Assembly: GCF_025566965.1 (NCBI RefSeq)
Contig: NZ_JAOQJL010000014.1
Span: 22,313-86,312, forward strand
DNA length: 64,000 nt
Reading direction: 5' to 3'
Origin: Blautia_A ammoniilytica
Lineage (GTDB): Bacteria > Bacillota > Clostridia > Lachnospirales > Lachnospiraceae
Below, in pieces: positions 25,435 through 33,535 of this stretch (its first letter is position 1; each line of letters begins with the position of its first letter). The translations under genes and the position numbers were made by a program. The notes below the pieces were generated by a model. The model made no database searches and had not been told where the DNA came from. It saw only the letters and a list, made by a program, of their open reading frames with translations.

Positions 25435-25671
25435 ATGTTTGAAGAAAGAATCGCTGCCATGAATCAGCGCACCGAAGAAGCGATGGCTGCTAACGCAGTT
25501 CAGTTTGATAAGAGAACCTATACGGTTGATGAGATTCAGGATATTCTGGGCATCAGCAGAACCAGTGCATACAACCTTGTGAAAAAGAAAGTTTTTCACA
25601 GTGTCCGCATTGGCGGCAGCATCAGAATCTCCAAAAAGAGTTTTGATGAGTGGTTGGATCATCAAATGTAA
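25435..25671 (+). CDS. Excisionase-like HTH protein
   Basis: A 78-residue protein with a winged-helix excisionase-type domain (YTVDEIQDILGISRTSAYNLVKKKVFHSVRIGGSIRISKKSFDEWL) at about 24-75. It follows the toxin gene by 6 nt. Proteins of this type bend DNA at attachment sites to bias integrase toward excision. It could alternatively be the toxin's transcriptional partner. Confidence 0.8.
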   Translation: MFEERIAAMNQRTEEAMAANAVQFDKRTYTVDEIQDILGISRTSAYNLVKKKVFHSVRIGGSIRISKKSFDEWLDHQM

Positions 25672-25731
25672 GATTTGTCAAGGGTGTCGTACAACCCGGC
25701 GACAAACTTCAAAACATATTGAAAGTTCGAT

Positions 25732-25772
25732 AAAATGTAGCCATGACAAGAAACACATGGCTACATTTTTTA
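25732..25772 (+). terminator. Terminator after the excisionase-like gene
   Basis: AAAATGTAGCCATG pairs perfectly with CATGGCTACATTTT (14 bp), followed by more T. It separates the toxin operon from the triple-HTH/integrase operon, whose ribosome site lies directly after it. Confidence 0.88.
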
Positions 25773-25788
25773 CATAGGAGGTTGTACG

Positions 25789-26412
25789 ATGGCGGAAATG
25801 AGAAAACGCACGAGTATGTCTGTTCCGGAAATGGGCAGGATGCTCGGTCTTGGTAAAACGGAGTCATACTGGCTCATTAAGAAGAATTACTTCAAAACCA
25901 TTCTTGTCGGCAACACCATGAGGGTGATGATCGACAGCTTTGAAGAATGGTATGCCAATCAGTTCAAATATCAGAAGGTCGATGGAACCCCTCCCGGAGA
26001 GGAACTGAAGAAAACTACATATTCAATGGAGGAGCTTGGACAGCGCCTTGGGCTGAAAGAAGCGACTGCTTACGAGCTGGTTGCCAAAGGGCATTTTGAT
26101 GTGGTTGATGTCCTGGGCAAGCGCAGAGTGACCAAGGAGAGCTTTGAAAGATGGTATGCTTCTCAAACCGATTACCGCACGGTAGAGGATCAGGAACTGG
26201 ATGCAGATATTATGGCATCCACCTACGGTCTGCCGGAAATGGCAAGAATGCTTGGGGTACATCGTCAGACCATTTACTATATCGTTGCCAATGAAGATTT
26301 TGAGCTTATCAAGGTTGGCAGATATAAGCGAGCTACCAAAGAGAGCTTTGAAAAATGGTATCAGAATCAGACCCGCTACCAGTTAGCGGAAGATAGACAG
26401 GAAAGGAGCTGA
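25789..26412 (+). CDS. Protein of three tandem excisionase-type HTH domains
   Basis: A 207-residue protein made of three repeats of one ~65-residue winged-helix unit: domain 1 about 8-58, domain 2 about 77-127, domain 3 about 143-195. Each has a (S/T)(V/M)xE(M/L)xxxLGLxxx(T/E)(S/A)Yxxxxxxxxxxxxx(V/I)xxxxR..KESFExWYxxQ pattern. It is followed 4 nt later by the integrase gene, so it is the probable recombination directionality factor. Three linked domains may contact three neighbouring arm sites. AGGAGGTTGTACG precedes the ATG. Confidence 0.82.
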   Translation: MAEMRKRTSMSVPEMGRMLGLGKTESYWLIKKNYFKTILVGNTMRVMIDSFEEWYANQFKYQKVDGTPPGEELKKTTYSMEELGQRLGLKEATAYELVAKGHFDVVDVLGKRRVTKESFERWYASQTDYRTVEDQELDADIMASTYGLPEMARMLGVHRQTIYYIVANEDFELIKVGRYKRATKESFEKWYQNQTRYQLAEDRQERS

Positions 26413-26416
26413 TTAC

Positions 26417-27790
26417 ATGGCATCTATTGTTAAGAGAAAAAAGAAGTATTCTGTGGTTTATACATACACCGATGAGAACGGCAACAAGCGTCAGAAGTGG
26501 GAAACCTTTGAAACGAATTCCGAAGCAAAGAAAAGGAAGTTGCAGGTTGAATATGAGCAGGAGTCCGGAACCTTTATTCCCCCTTCTGCTAAAACCGTCA
26601 ACGATCTTTTGGATGAGTATATGTCAATCTATGGTGTGAACACATGGGCGATGTCTACCTATGAAAGCAGAAAGAGCCTGATTGCAAACTATATTCGTCC
26701 CCTCATCGGTGATATGAAGCTGGAGGATGTCACACCGAGAATCATGGACAAGTATTACCGAGATTTGCTTTCTGTCAAAGCGGTTTCTTCTAAGTATGTA
26801 AAAGCCCGTACAGAATATCTGACTCCGCATACTGTCCGAGAGGTTCACAAGACATTGCGAAATGCTTTCAATCAGGCGGTCAAGTGGGAATTGATGACCA
26901 GAAACCCTGTGGAGCACGCTACGCTGCCGAAAGAAGAACACAAGACCAGGGACATCTGGACAGCAGAAGTGCTCCAGAAGGCTCTGGAAGCCTGTGACGA
27001 TGATATTCTTCGCCTGGCTATTAACCTTGCCTTCTCCTGTTCCCTGCGAATGGGCGAGCTTCTGGGGCTTACCTGGGACTGTATTGACATTTCCCCTACC
27101 AGTATTGAACTTGGTCAGGCAAGCATCTTCGTTGAAAAGGAGTTGCAGAGAGTAAATCGTGAAGCGATGGCAGATCTGGACGGTAAGGACATCATGTTCA
27201 AGTTCCCACCGACCTTCGCCAGTACGCATACCGCATTGGTTCTCAAAACTCCTAAGACCAAAACAAGTGTCCGCAAGGTGTTCTTACCGAAAACCGTAGC
27301 GGAAATGTTGGTACAGCGAAAGGCTGACATCGAAGAACTGAAAGACCTTTTCGGTGACGAGTTCGTAGACTTCAATCTGGTTTTCTGTTCTTCCAATGGC
27401 AAGCCGATTGAGGGGCAGGTTATCAACCGTGCTTTCAATAAGCTGATTGAGGAGAAGGGACTGCCGAAAGTGGTTTTCCATAGTCTCCGACATTCCAGTA
27501 TCACTTACAAGCTGAAGCTGAACGGCGGCGATATGAAATCCGTTCAAGGCGATTCCGGTCATGCACAGGTCAAGATGGTAGCGGATGTTTACTCCCATAT
27601 CATCGACGATGACCGCAGACTGAACGCTGAAAGAATGGAAGCTGCGTTCTATTCAGGCAGACAGGCAACGCCTGAGCCGGTTCAACCAGCCGCAACGGAA
27701 AGCTCCGCTGATGATAAAGAACTTCTTCTGAAGCTTCTGCAAAATCCGGAAATGGCAGCACTCCTGAAGTCGCTGGCAAAAACATTATAG
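26417..27790 (+). CDS. int: Tyrosine recombinase / ICE integrase
   Basis: A 457-residue phage-type integrase. The N-terminal part is an arm-binding AP2-like domain (KKYSVVYTYTDENGNKRQKWETF), then a SAM-like core-binding domain (~60-170) and the catalytic domain with Arg in CSLRMGELLGL, HSLRHSS, a GHAQVKMVADVYSHI block holding the Tyr nucleophile. GGAAAGGAGCTGATTAC precedes the ATG. It acts on the tRNA-Arg-derived site about 790 nt downstream. The C-terminal ~40 residues are a Pro/Glu-rich tail. Confidence 0.93.
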   Translation: MASIVKRKKKYSVVYTYTDENGNKRQKWETFETNSEAKKRKLQVEYEQESGTFIPPSAKTVNDLLDEYMSIYGVNTWAMSTYESRKSLIANYIRPLIGDMKLEDVTPRIMDKYYRDLLSVKAVSSKYVKARTEYLTPHTVREVHKTLRNAFNQAVKWELMTRNPVEHATLPKEEHKTRDIWTAEVLQKALEACDDDILRLAINLAFSCSLRMGELLGLTWDCIDISPTSIELGQASIFVEKELQRVNREAMADLDGKDIMFKFPPTFASTHTALVLKTPKTKTSVRKVFLPKTVAEMLVQRKADIEELKDLFGDEFVDFNLVFCSSNGKPIEGQVINRAFNKLIEEKGLPKVVFHSLRHSSITYKLKLNGGDMKSVQGDSGHAQVKMVADVYSHIIDDDRRLNAERMEAAFYSGRQATPEPVQPAATESSADDKELLLKLLQNPEMAALLKSLAKTL

Positions 27791-27797
27791 TAACTGC

Positions 27798-27856
27798 AAG
27801 GGCAGATCCTTTTACATAGCTACAATAGCTGTAAAAGGGTCTGCCCTTATTTTTTT
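27798..27856 (+). terminator. Terminator after the integrase gene
   Basis: AAGGGCAGA..CCTTTTACA..AGCT pairs with AGCT..TGTAAAAGG..TCTGCCCTT around a short loop, followed by ATTTTTTT. A long, nearly perfect stem. Confidence 0.9.
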
Positions 27857-27875
27857 GTTATGGAGGTCAACGAGT

Positions 27876-28181
27876 ATGGATAGAATCTTTATGGACGAGT
27901 ATTACGAGCATCTGAGAGCTGACAATATCGAGGCATTTTCCAAGGAAAGGAACGACGAATATGTTGGCAGAGCTGAGGAATACAAAGCAGCAAAGTCGGC
28001 ATTGCTTGAAGGATTGGGACTTGAGCATTTGTTTGACCATAGCCATGAACTGACTCCGAAAGAGAAAGAAATATGGATGCTGTTCGATAGGGTTGATGTA
28101 GCAGAGCTTCTGGCAAGGGATGCTTTTGCCAAGGGTGCTTATATGCTCGGCGCTGAGGATAGAGAGATTATGCTGAAATAA
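27876..28181 (+). CDS. Conserved ICE-end hypothetical protein (101 aa)
   Basis: A 101-residue acidic helical protein beginning MDRIFMDEYYEHLRA, with a SHELTPKEKEIWMLFDRVD segment. The start at 27876 follows TTATGGAGGTCAACGAGT; the upstream extension runs over the terminator and is rejected. Genes like this are often seen after the integrase in Tn1549-type elements. No enzyme motif is visible. It is the last gene before the attachment site. Confidence 0.65.
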   Translation: MDRIFMDEYYEHLRADNIEAFSKERNDEYVGRAEEYKAAKSALLEGLGLEHLFDHSHELTPKEKEIWMLFDRVDVAELLARDAFAKGAYMLGAEDREIMLK

Positions 28182-28204
28182 AAAAAGACCTGCTTCGGCG
28201 GGTC
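28180..28204 (-). terminator. Short terminator acting on leftward transcription
   Basis: GACCTGC-ttcg-GCGGGTC hairpin next to a run of seven A on the left, i.e. seven T on the minus strand. It would stop transcripts entering the element from the right. It may also end the small gene just upstream. Confidence 0.65.
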
Positions 28205-28392
28205 TAAATTACATAGAATCATTGAGTCTGAAAAAACCTTTGAAATTCTTAATAATGCTGGTTGAAAAATCTATTTTGAAATGATATATTAAACAGACTA
28301 AGATGGTGTCTAAAGACATCAGCGCCTCCGCACGAGAATGAATAGGATTTCCTATCATTTCGTATCACGAGAAGTTACATAGAGAGATTTGC

Positions 28393-28566
28393 TTGCACTT
28401 GCAACGTCCACCGAAAATCGAAAGCCTTGCTAATTTCGAGCCAATTGGACGGTGTAAAATCCCTATGAAAATGCTTATGAAGCGTAATACCAGATAGGAT
28501 TTGAAACAGTGAAAAACCTTGTATTTTCAAGGATTTTCTTGCACTGTGTTGCACTTGGTTTCATCG
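28393..28566 (+). repeat. TTGCACT direct repeats next to the attachment site
   Basis: TTGCACT occurs at 28393, 28549 and 28559, all in one orientation; the last two are 10 bp apart and end 12 nt before the tRNA core. This is the arrangement of integrase or excisionase arm sites. The rest of 28207-28577 has no gene, but includes hairpins such as CCTTG-tatttt-CAAGG and GGTGTC-taaa-GACATC. Confidence 0.5.
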
Positions 28567-28577
28567 TATCGGGTCTA

Positions 28578-28619
28578 CTCCTAAGCGAGGGGTCGGAGGT
28601 TCAAATCCTCTTGGCGACG
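28578..28619 (+). other. 3' half of tRNA-Arg(CCT): attachment site / element boundary
   Basis: The stretch matches the 3' half of a tRNA from the anticodon loop onward: loop CTCCTAA (anticodon CCT, Arg), 3' anticodon strand GCGAG, variable loop GGGTC, T-arm GGAGG-TTCAAAT-CCTCT, acceptor strand TGGCGAC and discriminator G, with no encoded CCA. The bases 5' of the loop (GTCTA) do not pair with GCGAG, so the 5' half is absent. Integrases often recombine at the anticodon loop, leaving such a fragment at one element end. This is taken as the right end of the ICE. Confidence 0.82.
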
Positions 28620-28641
28620 GGCTTCAAAGCGTTCGAAAATG

Positions 28642-28946
28642 TTAGCTGGATTAGCTGACAACGAACGCTTTTGTTATTTTCTAATCACGTTCGTGACACA
28701 AAATTCCATTCAAAATGATCAATTTCCAGCTAACGCAATCCGATTTTTGTTAGCTGACAGCTAATCAAAATTACCGGTTTGCAAACATGGGTTTTAGGAA
28801 GTCCAGCTAACATTTGGGTTCCGCTCCGTTGTCACCCCTTATTTGGGGATGTAAATCAGAGAAAAGGCGGGAAAAGAAACAATCTTTCCCAAACCTGCAA
28901 ACATGAATTAGCTGAAACAGTATTCAATTCTATTAGCTACAGCTAA
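28642..28946. repeat. Nine TTAGCT/AGCTAA sites upstream of parB
   Basis: TTAGCT occurs at 28642, 28651, 28750, 28908 and 28933; its complement AGCTAA at 28728, 28759, 28805 and 28941. Two pairs form palindromes (TTAGCT-gac-AGCTAA and TTAGCT-ac-AGCTAA). The first two lie inside an inverted repeat AAAGCGTTCG / CGAACGCTTT. They are candidates for ParB-binding centromere sites or for repressor sites of the partition operon. No gene is visible in 28620-29041. Confidence 0.6.
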
Positions 28947-29041
28947 TGGTCAAACAGCAATGTCTGTTTGGAACTTTACTATCTATAAAAGTTCCAGGCA
29001 GGCATTTTTTATTTCCTGAATCCTGGAGGAAAGGAGTCAAG

Positions 29042-29911
29042 ATGACTGAACCAAATAGACAATCAGGAGAAAACGAAGAAAGAATCATAGAAATTGAAAT
29101 TGAGCGTCTTCGTCCGTTCAAAGAGCACCTGTTTCAGGTAAAAGATGATAAGGAAATGTTTCTTCTGCAGGAAAGCATTGAGAAGTATGGAATTTTAAAT
29201 CCGTTAATCGTCAGACCAGTACCGGATGGATACTATGAGATCATATCCGGTCACAGAAGAAAACATGCTGCGGAGAAACTGGGATACCGTAAAGTACCGG
29301 TAATCATCCGGGTATTAAGTGAAGATGATTCCATCTTGAGCATGGTAGATTCCAATCTTCACAGAGAACGGATCAGCTACAGTGAAAAAGCTTTTGCTTA
29401 CAAACTGAAGAATGACGTATTGAAAAGAAAAAGTGGTCGAAAAAAAAGCCAAGTTGACCACAAAACACCAAGAAAGCGGGCAATAGAGATCATCAGCGAG
29501 GATTGTGGTGATAGTCCAAAACAAGTTCAGCGTTATATCTCACTGACAAAACTGATACCGGAAATGCTGCAGAAACTGGATGATGAGATTATTTCTTTTT
29601 GTCCAGCTGTAGAGATAGCAGCATTAAGTGAAAAAGAGCAAAAGGAATTGCTTGTAGCAATGGAGTATGCACAGGCGATCCCATCACTCTCACAGGCACA
29701 GAGGATCCGGCAACTGAGTAAAGAAAAACAGTTGTCACTGGAAAAGATGGAAGAAATCATGTGTGAAGTGAAAAAGGGTGAGATTACAAGAGTGGCATTC
29801 ACAAACGAGCAGTTACACAAGTATTTTCCAAATTCTTATACACCGGCAATGATGAAGCGAGAAATACTGGCACTGCTAAAATTATGGAAAAAAGAATCAT
29901 GGGAAAGTTAA
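29042..29911 (+). CDS. ParB/RepB-like DNA-binding partition protein 1
   Basis: A 289-residue ParB-family protein. The N-terminal ParB/sulfiredoxin fold has IERLRPFKEHLFQ, ESIEKYGILNPLIVRP and the nucleotide-binding box SGHRRKHAAEKLG, followed by an HTH (SPKQVQRYISLTKLIPEML). The ATG at 29042 has GGAAAGGAGTCAAG ahead; the longer frame lacks one. It precedes parA, giving the order parB-parA-parB. With the repeated TTAGCT sites upstream it probably forms the partition complex of this element. Confidence 0.85.
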   Translation: MTEPNRQSGENEERIIEIEIERLRPFKEHLFQVKDDKEMFLLQESIEKYGILNPLIVRPVPDGYYEIISGHRRKHAAEKLGYRKVPVIIRVLSEDDSILSMVDSNLHRERISYSEKAFAYKLKNDVLKRKSGRKKSQVDHKTPRKRAIEIISEDCGDSPKQVQRYISLTKLIPEMLQKLDDEIISFCPAVEIAALSEKEQKELLVAMEYAQAIPSLSQAQRIRQLSKEKQLSLEKMEEIMCEVKKGEITRVAFTNEQLHKYFPNSYTPAMMKREILALLKLWKKESWES

Positions 29912-29925
29912 AGGAGGAAGAAAGC

Positions 29926-30711
29926 ATGTGTAAAGTTATATCCGTAGTAAACCAGAAAGGTGGCGTCGGAAAGACCACCACAACCGTAAATGTAGGCATT
30001 GGACTGGCAAGAGAAGGTAAGAAAGTGTTGCTGATCGACGCAGATCCACAGGGAAGTTTAACCGCAAGTCTTGGATATGAGGAACCGGATGATCTTCGCA
30101 TCACACTGGCAACGATCATGATGGATGTCATTAACGAAGAAGAAATCTCTCTGGAAGATGGTATCTTACATCACCAGGAAAATGTAGATCTACTTCCGGC
30201 AAATATTGAGCTTTCTGCACTGGAAGTAACTATGGGAAATGTTATGAGCAGAGAAATGATCATGAAAGAATATATCGATGCGATAAGATGCCGATACGAT
30301 TATATCCTGATCGACTGTATGCCGAGCCTTGGTATGATGACAATCAATGCACTGGTCTCTTCCGATTCCGTGCTGATACCTGTACAGGCCGCATATCTGC
30401 CTGTTAAAGGACTTCAGCAGCTGATCAAGACCATTCTTACAGTAAAGAAAAGACTGAACCGGAAACTGGCGATTGAGGGCATTCTCCTGACTATGGTAGA
30501 TTTCAGAACCAATTACGCAAGGGATATTGCATCGAGAGTACATACAACCTACGGAAGTCAGATCGAGGTATTTGAAAATGTGATCCCGATGTCTGTAAAA
30601 GCTGCTGAGACCAGTGCAGAGGGAAAAAGTATCTATATGCACTGCCCGAAAGGAAAAGTTGCAGAGGCATATAAGAACTTAACACAGGAGGTTTTGAAAA
30701 ATGAAAAATAG
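29926..30711 (+). CDS. parA: ParA-type partition ATPase
   Basis: A 261-residue ParA ATPase with the deviant Walker A KGGVGKTTT at about 11-19, LIDADPQGSL, the ILIDCMPSLG Walker B region and a VIPMSVKAAET tail block. No N-terminal HTH is present, so it is of the short type. The ATG at 29926 follows AAAGGAGGAAGAAAGC. It stabilises the element by moving ParB-DNA complexes. It overlaps the second parB gene by 11 nt. Confidence 0.93.
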   Translation: MCKVISVVNQKGGVGKTTTTVNVGIGLAREGKKVLLIDADPQGSLTASLGYEEPDDLRITLATIMMDVINEEEISLEDGILHHQENVDLLPANIELSALEVTMGNVMSREMIMKEYIDAIRCRYDYILIDCMPSLGMMTINALVSSDSVLIPVQAAYLPVKGLQQLIKTILTVKKRLNRKLAIEGILLTMVDFRTNYARDIASRVHTTYGSQIEVFENVIPMSVKAAETSAEGKSIYMHCPKGKVAEAYKNLTQEVLKNEK

Positions 30712-31606
30712 AAGTGGCGAAAAGATTAAACTGGCAAGCATTGATGAACTGCTGGGTGTGGTAAATGAAGAATCTGCAATGGAGATAGAGATCAGTAAGA
30801 TCCATCCGTTTAAAAATCATCCGTTCAAGGTGCTGGATGATGAAAAGATGCAGGATCTGGTTGAAAGTGTAAGGATCAATGGAGTACTGACACCGGTACT
30901 GCTTCGAATGGATGATAATGAAGAATATGAAATGGTATCCGGTCACAGAAGAATGCATGCAGCACAGCTTGCAGGACTGACGACAATTCCGGCAATCGTA
31001 AGAGAATTATCGGATGATGATGCGGTGATTGCGATGGTGGACGCTAACATTCAGCGAGAGGAACTGTTACCGAGTGAGAAAGCATTTGCATATAAGATGA
31101 AAATGGATGCTATGAGAAGAACAGCAGGTCGTCCGACAAAAGAAAATCCCCGACAAAATGTCGGGAATTATGAGACGGCAGATCTCATTGGAAAGGATAA
31201 TGGAGAAAGTGGACGACAGGTTCAAAGATATATTCGCCTCACGGAATTAATACCAGAACTTTTAGATCTGGTAGATAAGAAAAAGCTCCAATTTACAGTT
31301 GCTATTGATATCTCCTACATCGATAAGGAAGTACAGGAATGGATCTACGAATATATCCGCGACACCGGATTTATCAAGCCAAAGCAGATTGCAGCACTCA
31401 GAAATCAGCTGAATGATGGACCAATCAATCAGATCCAGATGTTATCGATTTTCAATAACTGTGTGATGGCAAAGAAAGTATCCCGGTCTCTTACCTTCTC
31501 AGAAAAGAAACTGACAAAGTACTTTCCGGATGATTATACAGCCAAAGATATGGAACAGATGATTGAATCATTATTAGAAAAATGGATGCAGGAACAGTCC
31601 TGTTAA
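30701..31606 (+). CDS. parB: ParB-like partition protein 2
   Basis: A 301-residue ParB paralog of the gene two upstream: ISKIHPFKNHPFK, ESVRINGVLTPVLLR, SGHRRMHAAQLAG, then an HTH (ESGRQVQRYIRLTELIPELL) and a C-terminal domain (FSEKKLTKYFPDDYTAKDM) also present in paralog 1. Translation is coupled to parA by overlap, with ACAGGAGG ahead. Two ParB-like proteins flanking one ParA is a feature of Tn1549-like elements. Confidence 0.9.
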   Translation: MKNRSGEKIKLASIDELLGVVNEESAMEIEISKIHPFKNHPFKVLDDEKMQDLVESVRINGVLTPVLLRMDDNEEYEMVSGHRRMHAAQLAGLTTIPAIVRELSDDDAVIAMVDANIQREELLPSEKAFAYKMKMDAMRRTAGRPTKENPRQNVGNYETADLIGKDNGESGRQVQRYIRLTELIPELLDLVDKKKLQFTVAIDISYIDKEVQEWIYEYIRDTGFIKPKQIAALRNQLNDGPINQIQMLSIFNNCVMAKKVSRSLTFSEKKLTKYFPDDYTAKDMEQMIESLLEKWMQEQSC

Positions 31607-31637
31607 GGATAGAAAAAGCTAAGAAAACAAAGTCAAA

Positions 31638-31658
31638 GAAGTTTAAAAAGAGGACTTC
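31638..31658 (+). promoter_or_regulatory. RepA-type binding site in the repA leader
   Basis: A 21-bp site GAAGTTTA-n6-AGGACTTC with the same layout as the iterons inside repA (GAAGT at one end, ACTTC at the other). It lies 27 nt before the repA start, so RepA may repress its own synthesis. Confidence 0.6.
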
Positions 31659-31684
31659 TTAGCAGAAAATGAAAGGAGGAAATT

Positions 31685-32683
31685 ATGGAGAAAAAAATGA
31701 CATTTAATTATTTTTACGGTACCGAAGCTGATCAGTTCAGCTTCTACCGCATACCAAAAGCATTATTTACAGACAGTTATTTTAAAGATTTATCGAGCGA
31801 TGCTAAAATTTTATATGGACTGATGTTGGATCGAATGTCTCTTTCCATCAAGAATCAGTGGTTTGATGACAAAAACAGAGCATATATCTACTTTTCCATC
31901 GAAGATATCATGGAATTACTGAACTGTGGCAGAAATAAAGCCATCAAATCCATGAGAGAACTGGATGACGAAACAGGGATTGGCCTGATTGAGAAACGCA
32001 GACAGGGATTTGGAAAGGTGAACGTTATCTACGTGAAAACCTTTATGCCTGAGAAAACAGATGAGAAAAAATTTGAAGAGGAATTAAAGAAGTTTAAAAA
32101 ACAAACTTCTGTGGAAAATGAGGAATCTACAGAAGTTTACATTTCAAACTTCATGAAGTCCCAAAATCAAACTTCTAGAAGTCCCGAAAACAAACTTCAA
32201 GAAGTTTACATTTCAAACCCTAATAATACTAATCTTAGTGATACTGAAATGAATGATAATAAATCTAATCAAATCGTATCTGCAGATGAGAATCAATCCG
32301 ATGGCGATAACCGCTCTGAGGATTATCAGGCTTATGAAAACCTTGTCAAAGAGACCATTGATTATGAATCACTGGAAGTAACCCATCATGACGATATGCG
32401 GCAGGTAGATGAAATCGTGAACCTGATCGTAGAGACTGTGATGTGTAAAAATGACAAGATCTTGATTGCCAGCAACTGGTATCCGGCATCACTGGTGAAG
32501 AAAAAATTTCTGATGCTGACCTATTCACATATCGAGTATGTCTTACACTGTATGAGTGGTAACACCACAAAGGTGAAGAACATCAAGAAATATTTATTAG
32601 CAGCCCTGTTTAATGCACCGTCAACGATGAACGGGTATTATCAGGCAGAGGTGAACCATGATATGCCAGGACTGGTAAGATAG
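31685..32683 (+). CDS. repA: Replication initiator, RepA_N family
   Basis: A 332-residue initiator. The N-terminal ~120 residues are the RepA_N winged-helix DNA-binding domain (FSFYRIPKALFTDSYFKDLSSDAKILYGLMLDRM, YFSIEDIMELLNCGRNKAIKSMREL). The middle (~135-215) is low-complexity and its DNA carries the iterons. The C-terminus (~235-332) is a separate helical domain. GAAAGGAGGAAATT precedes the ATG. Initiators of this family usually bind an origin inside their own gene. In an ICE it permits autonomous replication of the excised circle. Confidence 0.92.
   Translation: MEKKMTFNYFYGTEADQFSFYRIPKALFTDSYFKDLSSDAKILYGLMLDRMSLSIKNQWFDDKNRAYIYFSIEDIMELLNCGRNKAIKSMRELDDETGIGLIEKRRQGFGKVNVIYVKTFMPEKTDEKKFEEELKKFKKQTSVENEESTEVYISNFMKSQNQTSRSPENKLQEVYISNPNNTNLSDTEMNDNKSNQIVSADENQSDGDNRSEDYQAYENLVKETIDYESLEVTHHDDMRQVDEIVNLIVETVMCKNDKILIASNWYPASLVKKKFLMLTYSHIEYVLHCMSGNTTKVKNIKKYLLAALFNAPSTMNGYYQAEVNHDMPGLVR
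32089..32221 (+). repeat. Iterons inside repA (probable replication origin)
   Basis: Five 21-bp units of the form GAAGT-n9-AAACTTC lie at 32089, 32132, 32155, 32178 and 32201. The last four have an exact 23-bp period, which is not a multiple of three, so the repeat is conserved as DNA and not as protein. The last unit has a degenerate right end. This is the expected place and form for a RepA_N origin. Confidence 0.75.
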
Positions 32684-32692
32684 GAGGTGCAC

Positions 32693-32989
32693 ATGTTTAT
32701 TTTAAAACTTGCTGGAAAGATATTATTACTGCCGGTATGGCTGATCCTTTTTGTGATCGGCCTGGCAGTAAAAATGACAGTACAGACTTATGCGGTTGTC
32801 AGAGGGATCCTTGGATTTATATTCACTTTATTGATTATAGCGACTGCATACTGTTATCATGACTGGGTACAGGTTGCATTTCTATTTTCGCTGAGTGTAA
32901 TTCTGTATCTGATCCTGTTTGCAGGAGTGTTTGTAGATACTGTACTGGACATGACAAGAGAACGTATTATTGATTTTATTATATCGTGA
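32693..32989 (+). CDS. Small ICE membrane protein, second CD1845-like paralog
   Basis: A 98-residue hydrophobic protein with three predicted membrane segments and the C-terminus TRERIIDFIIS, parallel to the paralog at 8695-9000 (ENLRDFIFS). ATG at 32693 is preferred because TAGGAGGTGC ends four nt earlier; a GTG start at 32687 would overlap the ribosome site. It follows repA by 9 nt. Function unknown. Confidence 0.7.
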   Translation: MFILKLAGKILLLPVWLILFVIGLAVKMTVQTYAVVRGILGFIFTLLIIATAYCYHDWVQVAFLFSLSVILYLILFAGVFVDTVLDMTRERIIDFIIS

Positions 32990-32996
32990 GGAGAAT

Positions 32997-33401
32997 ATGA
33001 AAATGAGCGAAAACAATGATTATATTCAGTTACCACCACTAAAAAAAGACACACCGTCCGATGTGGTAGCATTTATCTGGGAGTACATGAAAGTACCGGA
33101 GAACTCAAGAGAAAAAGTTAAGAATCTGCTTAAAGATGCAAATGAAAATGGCGTAAAATTAAGTCATCAGGCACCAACACTGTATGATGTTGTTCCAAAA
33201 GAAGAAATTGCTGAATTTGAAGAGCTTATGCGCAAAACCATAGCTGACATTGTATCAGAAGCCAGTAGCGTTGCCTGTTGGGTGTATGTGCAGAAATATG
33301 TGAAGCACAAAACCCTAAACGAAATGCTGCAAGAATTGCCAGACGTAGGTCAATTCATCCTAGCTATGGATACCTGGTTTGAAAAACTGATGGAGAAATA
33401 A
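32997..33401 (+). CDS. Hypothetical acidic/helical protein (134 aa)
   Basis: A 134-residue mostly helical protein, starting MKMSENNDYIQLPPL. GTGAGGAGAAT stands just before its ATG at 32997 and the gene follows the small membrane protein by 7 nt, so it closes the parB-parA-parB-repA operon. It contains WEYMKVPENSREKVKNLL and a Trp/Tyr-rich helix CWVYVQKYVKH. No family recognised. Confidence 0.6.
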   Translation: MKMSENNDYIQLPPLKKDTPSDVVAFIWEYMKVPENSREKVKNLLKDANENGVKLSHQAPTLYDVVPKEEIAEFEELMRKTIADIVSEASSVACWVYVQKYVKHKTLNEMLQELPDVGQFILAMDTWFEKLMEK

Positions 33402-33447
33402 TCTAGGAAAATAGTTTAAAGTTTACATGTTATGATCATGTATGAAG

Positions 33448-33478
33448 TTGGAACAAAATAAAAGAATTGTGCTATAAT
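33448..33478 (+). promoter_or_regulatory. Promoter of the bile salt hydrolase operon
   Basis: An extended -10 element TG-c-TATAAT (33470-33478), with only a weak -35 (TTGGAA at 33448, 19-nt spacing). The leader to the start codon is about 55 nt and contains TTTAGGAGGATAAACGATC as ribosome site. Confidence 0.6.
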
Positions 33479-33535
33479 ATTGTTCAAGAAAAAGCTCATT
33501 GACATATTTCAATCTATTTAGGAGGATAAACGATC

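Noticed and set aside
32089..32221. CRISPR-like array
   Set aside because: Regular 23-bp spacing without unique spacers, inside repA, fits iterons. No cas genes in the window.
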